Below are positions 21,035 to 33,587 of a DNA stretch of 64,000 nt, piece by piece. Under the pieces are notes generated by a model. That model was not told the DNA's origin. It saw only the letters and a program-made list of their open reading frames with translations, and did not search any database. Both the position numbers and the translations under genes were made by a program. Source of the stretch: Aegilops tauschii subsp. strangulata. Taxonomy: Eukaryota > Streptophyta > Magnoliopsida > Poales > Poaceae. Within the stretch, counting starts at the first letter, position 1, and each line of letters begins with the position of its first letter. The stretch lies in NCBI RefSeq assembly GCF_002575655.3, contig NC_053038.3:143422885-143486884 (forward strand). The letters are read 5' to 3'.

Positions 21035-23407
21035 AAGGGGTGGAGTAAGGGGGAAGACTCGGGAAGGATGGAGCTCAAACAAGATAGGTACCTGGGGGAC
21101 TATCCCAGTGAACGTGGCATAGAGGCATCCGTTGAGTAGAAATTCAAGAAAGTCATCGGGAGCAAGGTAAGAAGGTGCGGTAAGAAGTTTCAACCGGGTA
21201 GGCAATCGTTCGTTGCCTGAAACAAAGGGTTTACGAGCAATGAGAATAAGTATGGCGTCTGATACCAGAATAGATCACTAGGAAGGTGGCTCGTGATATA
21301 CATACCAAGCCAAGCGCGAGGAACAATTTTGGAAGACAGGGATGTACAGGAGTCAGGTTTTGATCTTGTGGAACGATGGGTTATGAGCCCACCATGTGAG
21401 TTAAAAGTAGGAAGGGCGCTGATAGCAAGGCATGTCAGAGCATAGACTGTCAATTATGTTGGCAACAACGTTGGTAACAAGGGCGAGGGACGAAGAGAAC
21501 CATTTTCCTGCTTGCAAAGCGAGGCGAACCAATAGGCAAAGTTCTCGTCCATCGGTGGCTACCGGAATGTCATCAACAATAGTAACAAGGTCTTACTGAC
21601 AGAGTTTGTACACCGAGGTGTTTACATAAGCAGGGAATTATCACTGCTTAGATATGTTAGGTTAGAAGAAAGGTTAAACAAAACAAAGAAAAGAAAAGTG
21701 TAGACTCGAATCAGTTATCAGTGTTCTCGAGTGTCTAACAACTCAGAATCCGTCGAAACTAGGAACGGCGAGAAATAACAGTTGATGAAGAACTCATATA
21801 AAGTTATGTAGTTCCGTGATATTTTCGAGATACCAGAAGGTAATACTCGAAGGTAGAACCGGATAGAGGTTGGACAGATGAAAAGATCTGAAGAAGACAA
21901 GTATTTTAACTTGTCTAAGAAATGGTATAAACATGAAAAATATGGCCGGAACCACGGTTGCAAAGGACCAAACATAGATACAAGATGAACTTATCACAAG
22001 GGGATTAATATTATTACAAGAAGCTTCCATGATAAGTTCCACATCGGGTCCATGGGCATGAACACAAAGGCTCAAGGTCGGCTCCCACTGCTCTAATACA
22101 CAACTTTCCATTCACTTCTCGCATTCGAAGAAGTTGTAGTGTTGAAATTTTACCTGACGAAAAGCCAGTAGAGTATAACCTGCATAAGTTTTGAGTTCAC
22201 ATGGATTTAGGGAAGACATGAATTCAACCCATCGGGGCATATTAGGAACATATACCACAAACTTCAGGAGTAAATATCTCAAGCTCGGGAGTAGAGCATG
22301 GTTGAGGAAGCAGAGGATACAATTTACCAAAGGCATTATGTATCTGAGGAAAGGCTCACAAGGTTACTGAATATGAAGGACGTTGTCGGATAAATCCCAA
22401 CAAAGGACCTAGTGGTCCACAAGGAATCTAATGTGAGTATCGATACTTCACCAGAAGAAAGAACGAATGTAAGGATATCACACTATAGAAACAACCGACT
22501 AACTCAAAGCTCAAATGCAATGGAATTATGAATTCCAAAACAAGGGATCAGGAGCAGAGGCTTTGATCATAGACAAGTAAGTTGAATAGATATAGATTGA
22601 CAATCAATCAAGGTTTGATTTGTCGAACACCAACTCATGTCAGGGGTGACGTTTGAGCCAAAGGGAAGAATTCTAACTGTGATTGATGATTGCAAGCATT
22701 CACAAACATATCGAATCAAATGTTCAAAATAACATGACAAAGGATACTACTGAATATTGTCAGACATATGGAAAGTATCCATAATGCAAGCAGACAGGTA
22801 TTTGCAGAGCAATAGTTGGAGAGGATTATCGAAAGATCGGATAGTATTCCAAAGTATCTTGTGAATCACTTGAACAACTGTGGATGAACGGATACTCGGC
22901 AAGTGCGAGTAACTATCCGTGGGGGTATTCATGCGGCAAGGAACTGCAGGGCGGTAAGCATAAAGGATTCTCGGAACATCGAAGAGTATTTCAGGACATC
23001 TTGTAATAACAAGAGCAACCAGGGATGAAGGTATGAACGATACTGTAGGTAGTTATTCATAAGGATTTAACGATGGTAGGGATCGCAACAACGAAGGGTA
23101 CAAGGGTCTTGGGAAAACATCGGAGAGTATCTTCAGAACCTTCTGGTGCACCAAGCAATCATCTGGAGTGAGGGGCTCTCCGGGAGAAAGTATTTACGAG
23201 AACCTAGAGTTAGAGTTAGCAAAATCACTTAACCCGAATAGAAGAGAAGTCAGATTTCCAGCGTATAGACAAGGAATAAAAGATCCTAATACCACGCGAT
23301 GGCGACGTGGGCACGTAAGCCACATAGCCAAGTTAGTAAAAGGATTTTTTTAATGACTAGACTCAACTTCGGCCAAGGAGTTGGAAAGGGGGATCCTATA
23401 GGCAGTC

Positions 23408-23420
23408 GGCTCTGATACCA
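23408..23420 (-). other. E2 primer binding site (initiator tRNA-Met)
   Basis: The minus strand reads TGGTATCAGAGCC, the standard plant PBS for initiator methionine tRNA, three bases from the 5' LTR. Confidence 0.85.
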
Positions 23421-23423
23421 ACT

Positions 23424-26416
23424 TGTGACGCCCCCGATCAATCGTACACTAATCATACACGCAGATGTGTATGATCAAGATCAGGGACTCACGGGAAGAT
23501 ATCACAACACAACTCTAGACACAAATGAAATAACACAAGCTTTATATTACAAGCCAGGGGCCTCGAGGGCTTGAATACATAACTTGATACACAAGAAAGT
23601 CAGCGGAAGCAACAATATCTGAGTATAGACATAAGTTAGACAAGGATGTCTTAAGAAGGCTAGCACAAACATCAATGATCGAAGAGGCAAGGCCTCCTGC
23701 CTGGGACCTCCTAAATATTCCCTGTCGTCGGCGGTCTCCACGTAGTAGTATCCGTCGGCGGTGGCATCTGGCTCCAGGGATCCACCAACTTGCAACAACC
23801 TGAAAGAAGAAAGAAGGGGGGAAAGGAGCAGCAAAGCAACCGTGAGTACTCATCCAAAGTACTCGCAAGCATCAGATCTATAATAAGTATGCATTATTAT
23901 CAAATGGAAGGGTTGTATCTATGGACTGGACTGCAGAATGCCATAATAGAGGGGAAGGCCTAGCCTATCGAAGACTAGCATCTTCAAGCAGCTCCAAGCA
24001 TATTGCAGCATGTAGAAGAGTAAAGAATAGCAGTTTATATTTAACAAATATGTTGTAGCATTAATGCCCAGAGATCCTTCCTCGACTCCCTACGAGAAAG
24101 CAATCCCCGAGCCACATATCCATCACATGTCTCAAGTATCCATTTCTAGTTATATAAGATCATGATACAAGTCTGAACGTCCATTACCGTGGACACGGTA
24201 TTCGAATATATGTCTTCCCTACAGGGGTGCACCACGTTACCCAACACGCTCGATCACTCTGGCCGGACACACCTTTCTGGGGTCAATGCCCAGCCTCGGA
24301 AGGTCAACACGTTGTAGCCCGACCTAGGCTCAGCAGAGAGGTCCCCGCCGGTCTACATCCTAAGTGCCCCGGGGTCTTGGGCCCATCGCCTGTTGCACTT
24401 CGGGTCGTTGCGAGCAGGGTGGATACCAGCACCGTCTCGGATGGCCAGCACGATCCGACCGTGCCGCAATGCTGAACTGGACGTCTGACAAAGCTTCGGC
24501 TGATACTGCGACGTCGAGGCCCATGTCTATTCTCGTGTGCTGGTTAGTGCGTAAAGGCCACAGGCCAACTCAGAACAAATACCCAAACCTGTTTGTGCAA
24601 TGGGGGCTCGTGGAGATGAGCAGAGACGCACGATAATGTGACCCCGTCGCCCCTTCTCATGGACTTACGGCAAGGGCCCAGACTGCCCGGCCGTGCCACG
24701 TAGAAAACTCGCGGGTGCTCCACGGGCCCGCCCGACTTTCACATCAACTCGCGGGTACCCCTCAGGGCCGACCCGACTTCAACAATGGTCTCAAGTAAAG
24801 TCCCGGTAACTGTGTGTCCAAACATCAAGGGGAAAACCTGAGGAATCACCCCCGGTGAATTCCACTCGATGTAATCATCAAGGTGAACATAAGAGGAACC
24901 ACCCTCGAGGTTCACACTTGAGGGGTTGCACGACAGAGCCGTATCGGGAGTGGTGAAGGAGGAACAACCCTCATTGACCACGACCAAATAGCTACACTAC
25001 AGAGTTGTCTTCAGGAGTGCGTTGTGAGGTCTCACCCTCGGCACTCGATAGTAGCTCTGCAGAGTCGAGCCACAAAAGGGGCGTGATGTGATGTGATGTG
25101 TGGTGTCGGGCTCTGGTCGTCGATCACATTGATCGAGTCATCGATGATGAAGCACGGGCAACAAGGACAAGGTGGGGGTCACTGATGGATCACTAATCAA
25201 CATATACTAAGCAGTTTAGGATAAGCAGGTAGGTAACAATAGCAGGTTACAAAAGCAGGCTATGCATCAGAATAGGAGCAATCAATTAGAGTAGCAAAAT
25301 CTAATGCAAGCATTAGAGAATGGAATGGACGATATCGGGATGATCAAAGGGAGAGCTTGCCTGGAAGCTCCGATGAAAGGGCAGCAGAGTCGTCGTCGAC
25401 GTAGTCGATCACAGGGCCAGCATCAGTCTCGGGGTCTACCGGAGAGAAGAGGGGGAAGAAACAGTAAATACAGAGCAAACAAGTGCATGACATGACAATA
25501 AGTAGCACTACGCATGTTCTAACGCGATGCTACACGATACCGACGAAGGGGGGAAACATCCGAGAAAGCTTTCCCGAAGTTTGGCATTTTCGGACAGATG
25601 AAACGAAGGGTGACGGCTGCATGTTCGCTATGCTAGAGACGTGTGGCAGACGAACGGACTACGTACTCGGATTCGTCTCGTCGTTCTGAGCAACTTTCAT
25701 GTATAAAACTTTTTCATCCGAGTTACGGATTATTTTCTATGAATTTTTAAAATTTTAAAAGATTTTTCTAATTTTCTGGAATTATTTTAATTCGAAAATA
25801 AATTAATACGTAATTGCTAAGTGTACACAGAGAAGTGTACACGGCAGTGGCTTTAGTGGCTGGCAGGTGGGGTCCAGTTGACTACCTAGTCAGCAGTCAA
25901 CTAAGACTGTTGACTAGTCAAAGGCCCAGGGGACCCGCATGTCATTGACTGGGTTATCCCACTCAGCAGTTTGACTGGTCAATGGGACCAGTGGGACCCA
26001 GGTGTCATTCACACATATTTTAGTATTTTCTTTTTAAGTGGATATTTAGAGGAGGGGGTCCACCTGCCATAGGTTAGTAGGTAATCTAACTAGCAATTAA
26101 CCCTAAACTAATTGAACATGGGGCCGGCCTCACACACACCGAACACACACATACGCTAATTACAAAGGGTCGGCCATACATAGCAGGGACATAGCCAGCC
26201 ATCGGGTTGTGTTTGCCATGGCCTCGCCTGAGCTCAACGTGGTTTAGCAGCAGCGTCCAGCGACGGCAGCTCAACGCGGCAGCGGCAGCGCAGCAGAGCA
26301 TCAACGACTAGCGGGCAGCAAGCAGCATCAGCAGTTACGGGCAACGGCGGCAGCGCTACAGCAGAAGCAGTAACCAGCAGCAGCATAAACAACAACGGCA
26401 GCAGCGCGGGCCGTGC
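23424..26416 (-). repeat. E2 5' LTR, first part
   Basis: It matches 16761-19753 of the left LTR and stops at the E3 insertion. Confidence 0.85.
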
Positions 26417-26789
26417 TGTCAGGACCCGACACTGGATCTATGGACTAGAGAACATGTATGTATGATTTAGACAAGGAATTTGGGAGGAAATCCCCAAATC
26501 AAGAGGGCTCGTATTTATTATGCTAGGGTTGATGTATGTGTGTTCTAGCAATCAGGCAGAATGGGGAATCAAAAACATGTTCGCTCAGCCACATCCCGGC
26601 TGTTATATAGGCTCACTTGCCGAAGTGACTAAGTAACTGAGTTAACTATAAGTAAAGAAGATCTCGGCCGTCGAGTGAGGATTTAACCCAAGCGATCACA
26701 GCCGTTGGATATCCACGAAGCGTTGCCGGACGAGCTCCAATTAACTGAATGTTGATACTTCTTCAGGTTCAGATATCTTGGGCGTGACA
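26417..26789 (-). repeat. E3 3' LTR
   Basis: 373 bp. It is followed at 26790-26801 by TTGCCTCCCCCT, the complement of a PPT. A TATATAA box on the minus strand lies at 26603-26609. Confidence 0.9.
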
Positions 26790-26817
26790 TTGCCTCCCCC
26801 TAAGATGCAACCTGTCC

Positions 26818-27303
26818 TCAGGTTGTTGTGGAAGAACTGGTCCGCCAAGCTGTGGTGGTTTGTTTGAAAAACTCCGGAAACGTGTGCTTGATGTAGTCTG
26901 CATCTTCCCAAGTGGAGTCTTCAGGAGCTAAATTTTCCCACTGCACGAGCCACTGTACCACTGGTATGTTCTTTCTAGGGATCTGTCTGACTTGAAGCAC
27001 AAGAAGTGGTGCGGCTCTCAAAGTGACGTCCTGGTTAACCACTGGAAGATTTGGGCTGGGTATGGATTTAAGCTCCAAATGTTGTTTCAGCTGGCTGACA
27101 TGAAACACAGGATGTATCTTGATATGCTCTGGGAATTGGAGTTTGTATGCTACCTTGCCAATTCTCTGTGTGATCATGAAGGGGCCATAATACTTGTGAT
27201 GTAACTTGAGAGCACCTCGGAACCCAAATGCTGCAAGCCTGTAGGGTGCCATCTTTAAGTAGACCATATGTCCTACTTGGAACTCCCTTTCTGATCTTTT
27301 CAA
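26818..27303 (-). pseudogene. E3 integrase C-terminus with chromodomain
   Basis: FQVGHMVYLKM and LHHKYYGPFMITQRIG are the conserved GPY/F module after the integrase core. HPVFHVSQLK follows, and then a chromodomain at about residues 110-155 (VQWLVQWENLAPEDSTWED). Chromodomains of plant chromoviruses bind chromatin marks and steer integration. The frame is open to its own stop but is cut off from the catalytic core by stops at 27355-27357 and near 27312. Confidence 0.85.
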
Positions 27304-27312
27304 GTCAGCTTA

Positions 27313-29045
27313 CCTTTTCATGCGTTCTTGAGCTTGTGTCAAGTTGTATTTCAGCTAGTCCAGAGTGGCTTGTTTAGATTCCAAGAAATCCCTTGCTTCC
27401 AAGTCTTCTGGTCCAGGTATTGCCAATTCACTGATGAGAGGAGGCGGAAAGCCATACATGGCTTGGAAAGGGGACATTTTGAGGGATGTGTGGTGTGTGG
27501 TATTATACCAGTATTCCGCAAGAGATAGCCAGGACATCCATTTGTTAGGCTGATCAGTGGTCATGCACCTGAGATAAGTCTCCAAACACTAGTTCAATCT
27601 CTCTGTTTGCCCATCATTCTGTGGGTGGTAAGATGAACTATATCGCAGCTCCACTTTGAGTGCTTGGAAAATGTCTTTCCACACTTTACTAGTAAAGATC
27701 TTGTCCCTATCTGAGATAATGAGCCTTGGAGAACCATGCAGCTTAATGACATTGTCAATAAAAGCTTGGGCCACTGTTTCAACTGAATAAGGGTGAGGTA
27801 GAGGAATATAGTGGGCATATTTAGTAAACGTGTCCACTACAATAATATGACTTCCATGCCCTGTGATTTTGGTAGCCCTTCTATGAAGTCCATGGAAACA
27901 TGAGCCCAGGACATGTCAGGGACGGGTAGTGGTTCTAGCAGACCAGGAGAAAGGTATTGTTCATGTTTGGATCTTTGGCAGATAGAGCAGTGAGCTACAA
28001 ATGTGTCAGTATCCTTCTTGAGGCCAGGCCAATAGAAGATTCCTTTGATTCTATGATATGTAGCTCGCATGCTAGAGTGACCTCCTACAGGGGAAGAGTG
28101 GAGAGCATTGAGTAGTTTCTGCCTGAGTTGATTATCGTGCCCCACAACTATTTTTCCTTGATATCTCAGGATTCCAGAAGAAAGGGTGTAATCCTGATGT
28201 TCCTCATTGTTCCGTAGCAGTAATTTTTCCATGATTGGTTTCAGAGTAGTGTCATGGATATAGCTTTGTAGCAGATCTTGTGCCCAAACTGGAGTAACTT
28301 GGGACATAGAGTTGAGAGAAAATTTCCTCGAAAGTGCATCTGCTACTCTGTTCAGGACTCCTCTTTTATATTGGATAGTGAAATCAAATTCAAGCAATTT
28401 CATCATTAACTTGTGTTGGATGCCCTCTGTAAGTTTTTGGTCAGTAATGAACTTCAGGGACTGTTGGTCTGTCTTTATGATCAGCTTGTTTCCGAGGAAA
28501 TAGTGCCTCCACCTCTTGAGAGCTTCAATAATTGCAAGAGCCTCTTTTTCATAAGTTGATAGTGCAGCATTAGTGGGACATAATGCTTTACTATAGTAGG
28601 CAATTGCCCTGCCTTGTTGAAGCATTACAGCCCCAATGCCAGTACCAGAGGCATCAGTCTCCAGAATAAATGGTTGCTCAAAATCTGGTAGAGCCAGTAC
28701 AGGTGTTGTAATGAGAGCTTTTTTCAGGGCCATGAAGGCGTTTTCCTTCTCGTCATTCCACTTAAATTGTCCTTTCTTCAATGCATCGTGGAGAGGCCTG
28801 CAAATCATGCCACAGTTCTTGATGAAACGCCTACAGTAGCCAGCTAGTCCCAAAAAACTTCTGAGTTGTGTAATAGTAGTTGGCGTTTTCCAATCAGAAA
28901 TGGCAGAAATCTTCTTAGGGTTTGTAGAGAGTCCCTTCCCAGAGATCACATGTCCTAGGTACTCCACCTTTCGTGTGTCAAACACACACTTGGACAATTT
29001 GGCAAATAATTGATTTTCCTTAAGGATTTGCAAAGCTATTTCCAA
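27313..29045 (-). pseudogene. E3 RT thumb, RNase H and integrase core
   Basis: In minus-strand order this gives the RT connection (VEYLGHVISGKGLS), RNase H (FILETDASGTGIGAVM, with later ADALSRK), the HHCC zinc module of integrase (GGHSSMRATYHRI, CSICQRSK) and the DDE core (MDFIEGLP, LIISDRDKIFTS, DGQTERLN). Breaks: a frameshift near 27840, an in-frame TAG at 27589-27591 and another at 27355-27357. The zinc and catalytic residues are visible despite the breaks. Confidence 0.85.
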
Positions 29046-29062
29046 GTGTTTGATGTGCTCCT

Positions 29063-29695
29063 CTAAAGTCTCACTAAAAATGAGTATATCATCAAAAAAA
29101 CTAGTATGAACTTCCTTAGATGCTTGCCAAAGATCTTGTTCATTAAAGCTTGGAAAGTGCCTGGGGCATTTGAGAGGCCAAAAGGCATTACCAAGAATTC
29201 ATAGTGCCCAAAGTGAGTCCTGAATGCACTTTTGTGTATGTCTGATTTTTTCATCTGTATTTGGTGATACCCTGACCTCAGGTCCAATTTGGAGAATTTT
29301 TTTGCCCCATGTAGCTCATCTAGCAATTCTTCTATGATTGGAATGGGGAACTTATTCTTGATTGTTTGAGAATTGACTATCCTGAAATCAATACAAAGTC
29401 TTTGTGTAGTGTCTTTCTTTTGTACCAGAATTGTAGGAGCAGCGCATGGACTTTGACTTTCTCTGAAAATATGAGCTCTTAGTAATTGTCTGACCTGATG
29501 CTCCATTTCTTTCTTCTGGATTTGTGACAGTCTGTATGGTCTCATTTGAGATGGTACAGACCCTGGTTTCAGGGGTATTTCATGGTATATTTCTCTTTTG
29601 GGAGGTAGCTCAGTGGGTTCCGCAAATACAGTTTCATAATTCGTAAGTAATTGTGTTACTTCTGCTGGTATAGTGTTATCTTTGTCATGTTCCAA
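29063..29695 (-). pseudogene. E3 reverse transcriptase fingers and palm
   Basis: The motifs [20 protein letters not shown] and [16 protein letters not shown] are all present. The frame is lost immediately before the catalytic Asp-Asp box, at a run of seven A on the plus strand (29094-29100); the downstream part of RT is open in another frame from 29045. A one-base loss in that homopolymer is the likely cause. Confidence 0.85.
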
Positions 29696-29946
29696 GTGCA
29701 GGTTGCCCTTTGAATGACATAACCACTGACTGGTTTCTCCAACATTTTGTTCATTTGCTCAACAGGGATTTCCACAATGTTGTTCATAGGAATGCAGGTG
29801 GGGAATTCAGTAACTACTCCCTCTTGTGTGATAGCAAAAGTATTTTTGGGGAGATCAAAGGAAATTGGGCTGTATTTAGCCATCCAATCATAGCCCAGTA
29901 CTACTTCATGACTTGGCAGAGATAAAATCCTGAAATTGTGCTCAAA

Positions 29947-30380
29947 CTATTGTTTGTGCAGATTGAATTCACAATTCGGTACTAGGGCTTTTGACTTGAG
30001 AATTCCTCCTCCTGCTACAGCAATGTCTCTTGTAGGGGTAGGTAGTAAGTTGCAGTTGGCTTTGATTGCAAAATCTTGGTCCATATATGAAGAGTTACTG
30101 CCAGAGTCTAACAGAGCTACCGCTGCTTTGCCCCCTATAGTCACAATGACAGTAGGTGTGTTGGTAAAAGTAAACGCTCCACTAGCCTCTGCAGATATAT
30201 GCATGGTGTGCTCCCTTTCTTCAGTTTCTTCAAGGGCATTTTCCTGCTGTATTTCCTCTTGGGGTGTTTCTTCAGTATCAGAGACTTCTTCTTGCATTAA
30301 GTGCACATTTGGGATAAGCCTGCATTTGTGGCCTGGGATCCACTTGTCTCCACATCTCCAACATTCCCCTTTTTTCTCAA
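29947..30380 (-). pseudogene. E3 zinc knuckle and protease
   Basis: A zinc knuckle CWRCGDKWIPGHKC lies at about 30328-30372 on the minus strand. Acidic sequence follows, then the retropepsin with ALLDSGSNSSYMD (Asp-Ser-Gly active site). The knuckle normally belongs to the end of Gag and binds RNA. The reading frame between gag and the knuckle is shifted (stops at 30415-30417 and just after). Confidence 0.8.
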
Positions 30381-30414
30381 TTGATGTTGTGATTGTGGAC
30401 CAGGGTCAGGAGGT

Positions 30415-31554
30415 TTAGGCAGAGGTGGTATTGGGGACAGAGCTTGTCTTTTTTGGAGGGTGGGAAGGTTCCACATCTCTTGCCATCCAATATGCTTCAG
30501 TTACAGATGAAGGTCTGGGAGGCCTTAGCTGATATTTGATTCCACCCCGAAGGCCATTGACATAACACCGCACAAACCACGTTTCAGACAAAGTGGGGTT
30601 TTCATATTGGACATCTGCCATAAGATCTTCAAAGATTTTGGTGTATTCCTGGACTGTTTGACCATGCTGCTTAACATTATTGAATTTCTCTGTTAAATCA
30701 TAAGAACCAGATGCTGAGAATCTGTGTACAATCTGCTCTCCAAATTCATTCCAAGTGAGTTTCTGTTTGAGTAAGCCTGATCTTCTAAGCCAGACATCAG
30801 CTTCTCCCACAATATGCAGTTGTGCCAGTGACACTTTATACTCTTCAGGTGCTCCTGCCATTTGGAAGAACTTGTTGCTTTGCCTAATCCAACCCACTGG
30901 ATCAGTGCCATCAAATTTTGGGAAGTCCATTCTAGGTCCCTTCGTCATTGATTTGATGAACTGTGCTTTCATTTCCTGCTCATAGGTTCTGTAATAACCT
31001 TGCCACAACTGACTCTCACGGTTGTTAATATGCTGGTTAAACACAGGAGTGTGGACAGGCCTGGAAGTACCTGCAGGAGGAGTTGGACCTTCTGTCACTT
31101 GATCTTGATCTCTCTGGTTGTGGAAACCAGGAGGCTTGGTGACATTTATTGGGGGTAGCCTCTGCATAAACACCTCCTCACAACTTCTGGTTTGTTCTTT
31201 TTCTTTTTCCAGTTGTGCTCGAAGCAAAGCATTACGATTCTCTTGTTCCAGCAAGGTAGGAGATTTTACTGGTGCACTAGTGCCTATATCAGTTGTTTTC
31301 TCTCTGTTTCTGCCAGGTGGATCTGGTCTAAGTGATTTCAAGACTTCAGTCATCACTGATAACTGTAATCCTATCTCTGAAACAGATTTTTGAACATCCT
31401 CCACTGCTACTGACATGAGATCTTGCTTCTGCCCAATGGTACGTACCTCAGTTTGGAGTACTGTCATGTCAGATCAAAGGGATTCAGTCTCCTTCTGATT
31501 GTCAAGGACCTCGGATCTCATAGCTAGGAGATCCTAAATATCAGATTCTTCCAT
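30415..31554 (-). pseudogene. E3 gag
   Basis: The likely start is ATG 31554. Two stops interrupt the first 29 codons (near 31536 and 31476), after which 350 codons are open from 31467. A coiled-coil N-terminus is followed by the capsid-like core with MDFPKFDGTDPVGWI, FQMAGAPEEYKVSLAQ and VQEYTKIFEDLM. This is a typical chromovirus Gag that assembles particles. Confidence 0.8.
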
Positions 31555-31892
31555 GGTGCCCTTGATGCGACCCATCATGAAGGAAACTGGGCAGAGATTT
31601 GCTTGGTTGTTACCTAACAGAGATGCCGCTGGAAAGTGAGTCGAGGAACTGTGCCGCCGCCAAAACGGTGTACAGATCGGAGTCGCGGTGGGATTTTACG
31701 CCCAAAGAAAAGTTCCCCGGCAACCCTGCGAACCAGTCGATCTACACCCGAATATTTGGCCGTCGCCTCCGCCACGCTCGCCGCCGATCTGACACTGCCG
31801 CCGCCGCGCGAAGGGAGGGAGAGGTGGGATTTTACAAGAGATCTCAACCACTTCCGCCCCCACGACCCGAATAGCCTCCGAGGAAAATTTCT

Positions 31893-31906
31893 GGCTCTGA
31901 ATACCA
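31893..31906 (-). other. E3 primer binding site
   Basis: The minus strand reads TGGTATTCAGAGCC, like the initiator tRNA-Met site with one inserted T, three bases from the 5' LTR. Confidence 0.75.
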
Positions 31907-31909
31907 CTA

Positions 31910-32283
31910 TGTCAGGACCCGACACTGGATCTATGGACTAGAGAACATGTATGTATGATTTAGACAAGGAATTTCGGAGGAAATCGCCAAATAAAGAGGG
32001 CCCGTATTTATTAAGCTAGGGTTGCTATATGTGTGTTCTAGCCATCAGACAGAATGGGGAATCAAAAAACATGTTCGTTCAGCCACAGCCCGGCTGTTAT
32101 ATAGGCTCACTTGCCGAAGTGACTAAGTAACTGAGTTAACTGTAAGTAAAGAAGATCTCGGCCGTCGAGTGAGGATTTAACCCGAGTGATGACAGCCGTT
32201 GGATATCCGCGAAGCATTGCCGGACGAGCTCCAGTTAACTGAATGTTGATACTTCTTCAGGTTCAGATATCTTGGGCGTGACA
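31910..32283 (-). repeat. E3 5' LTR
   Basis: 374 bp, with a minus-strand TATATAA box at 32097-32103 that would drive E3 transcription. Confidence 0.9.
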
Positions 32284-33533
32284 CGAGCGTTGGTAGGCCA
32301 CGGCGGGCACACGCGCGGGCAAGGCGCAGGGCAGCAGACGCACAGCAATAGGAGCAGCAGCGGCCAGTAGAGCAGCATCAGCGGCCGCGTGTGGGCGCAG
32401 GGCGCCGCCCGGAAAAGGAGCACACAGGAGCAACACGAGCGCAGAGCCAAGCAGAGGCACGTAAGCGTATGCTGAGCTTCATCCATGGCGGTCGCCGGTT
32501 CGTACAGGAGACTACGGCGACAGATCGAGACCGGGATGAGGGGGATTCGGAGGAGGAGCTCACGGCGAATCTGTAGAGGAGGGCAGCAGGCTCGGGGGAG
32601 GCTCGTAGGCGGTGAATCGAGTGGAGAGGCGGCGACGACCATGGCACAGAAGACAGTTGGTGGCGACGGTTCGAGGGCATCCTGGCTCGATCTGGTTCTC
32701 GGGACGGACGAAGCCAGCCACTGCGGACCTCCTGGACGTCGACGTGAAGCTTGGGGATGCACTGGTGCGCAGCGATGACGACGACGCGGTGACGACAGCG
32801 TCATCGGGCGGGAGTGGCAGAGGGAGCGCGAGGGAAAAGGGATTAGGGTTCGGTGGCGTGAGGGAGGCGACGGGGTAGGTCTTATAGGCACCGAGGTCGT
32901 CGGGGTAGTCGCCGGATGGTCGCCACGGCGATGGCCGGTGCCGTGGCGGCCATCGGTGTTGCCCACGCCTCCTCTGTGAACAGACCAGGGGGAACGGCGG
33001 CGCAGTGTGCCGGCCTGGTGGGAGGAGTTGCTTCGGCCGACTGGGCCAAGTGGCCCAGGGGGATTTCCTTTTTATTTTATTTTATTGTTAGTGTTTTGTT
33101 TTCTTTCTATTTATTTTCTTTTCACAGTTTTATTTAATTTCCATAATATTTTAGTTTAGTTAAAATACAAAAGTAGTTTCTAAATTAGTATTAGTATTTA
33201 TGCCGCTGCCACAAAATAACTTGGCACAAGATAAATTAGTTTAGAGTTTTCTATAGATTAAAAAGCATTTATATAATTGCCTTTATCCACTGTTTTATTC
33301 ATAAAGGGCATTTGACCACTTTAAAAAAGTGTTGGGTCACCACCATAATTAGTTATGGAAAATTTGCCACATGATAAACATTTTAGATTGCATGTTGACA
33401 AAATTGAATTTTTGGTCTTGAATTAAATTTTAATTTGAATTAGGCCTTGGATCATATGAGGATTAGCAACAGTAATGTGATGACATGGCACCATTAACGA
33501 GGGATTACTGTAGTTAATTATCCGGGCGTTACA
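32284..33533 (-). repeat. E2 5' LTR, second part
   Basis: It continues the E2 right LTR after E3, matching about 19749-20997 of the left copy, and ends in GGGCGTTACA. Confidence 0.85.
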
Positions 33534-33587
33534 GTCGGCGAGGAGGCGACGTTGCAAGAAGAGGGTTCGCCGGCGAGGAGGCGGCGC
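33534..33587. other. Short host segment between E2 and E4
   Basis: These 54 bp begin with the GTCGG TSD of E2 and end with GGCGC, the left flank of E4. The motif CGGCGAGGAGGCG occurs twice. It is the original continuation of the sequence upstream of the B3-like gene. Confidence 0.65.

Larger units (their letters stand above)
20998..23423 (-). other. Non-coding internal domain of E2
   Basis: No gag or pol motif was found in any frame over 2.4 kb. A short purine tract on the minus strand (GGAGGAGATT, 20998-21007) borders the 3' LTR and is the likely PPT. A hairpin follows at 21016-21034. Confidence 0.7.
26417..32283 (-). mobile_element. E3: chromodomain gypsy element (chromovirus, Reina-like)
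   Basis: The LTRs are 26417-26789 and 31910-32283 (373 and 374 bp), with ends TGTCAGGACC and GGGCGTGACA. The flanks CGTGC (26412-26416) and CGAGC (32284-32288) are a TSD with one change. Between them lie gag with a zinc knuckle, protease, RT, RNase H, integrase and a C-terminal chromodomain on the minus strand. Short LTRs with a chromodomain suggest the Reina clade. By eye the LTRs differ at about 18 positions plus one indel (about 95% identical). Several stops and frameshifts make it inactive. Confidence 0.9.
16761..33533 (-). mobile_element. E2: LARD-type LTR element with 4.24-kb LTRs
   Basis: The ends are TGTGACGCCC and GGGCGTTACA, flanked by a perfect 5-bp TSD GTCGG (16756-16760 and 33534-33538). 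The left LTR is 16761-20997 (4237 bp). The right LTR is 23424-26416 plus 32289-33533 (4238 bp), split by E3. The 2426-bp interior (20998-23423) has no recognisable coding region. Long LTRs and a non-coding interior fit a large retrotransposon derivative that relies on proteins of other elements. A PBS for initiator tRNA-Met beside the right LTR sets the minus-strand orientation. Confidence 0.85.

Noticed and set aside
22120..22135. GTTGTAGTG as a possible right end of the CACTA element
   Set aside because: It is inside the E2 interior, lacks the A/T-rich terminal sequence, and is not followed by the missing E1 LTR.
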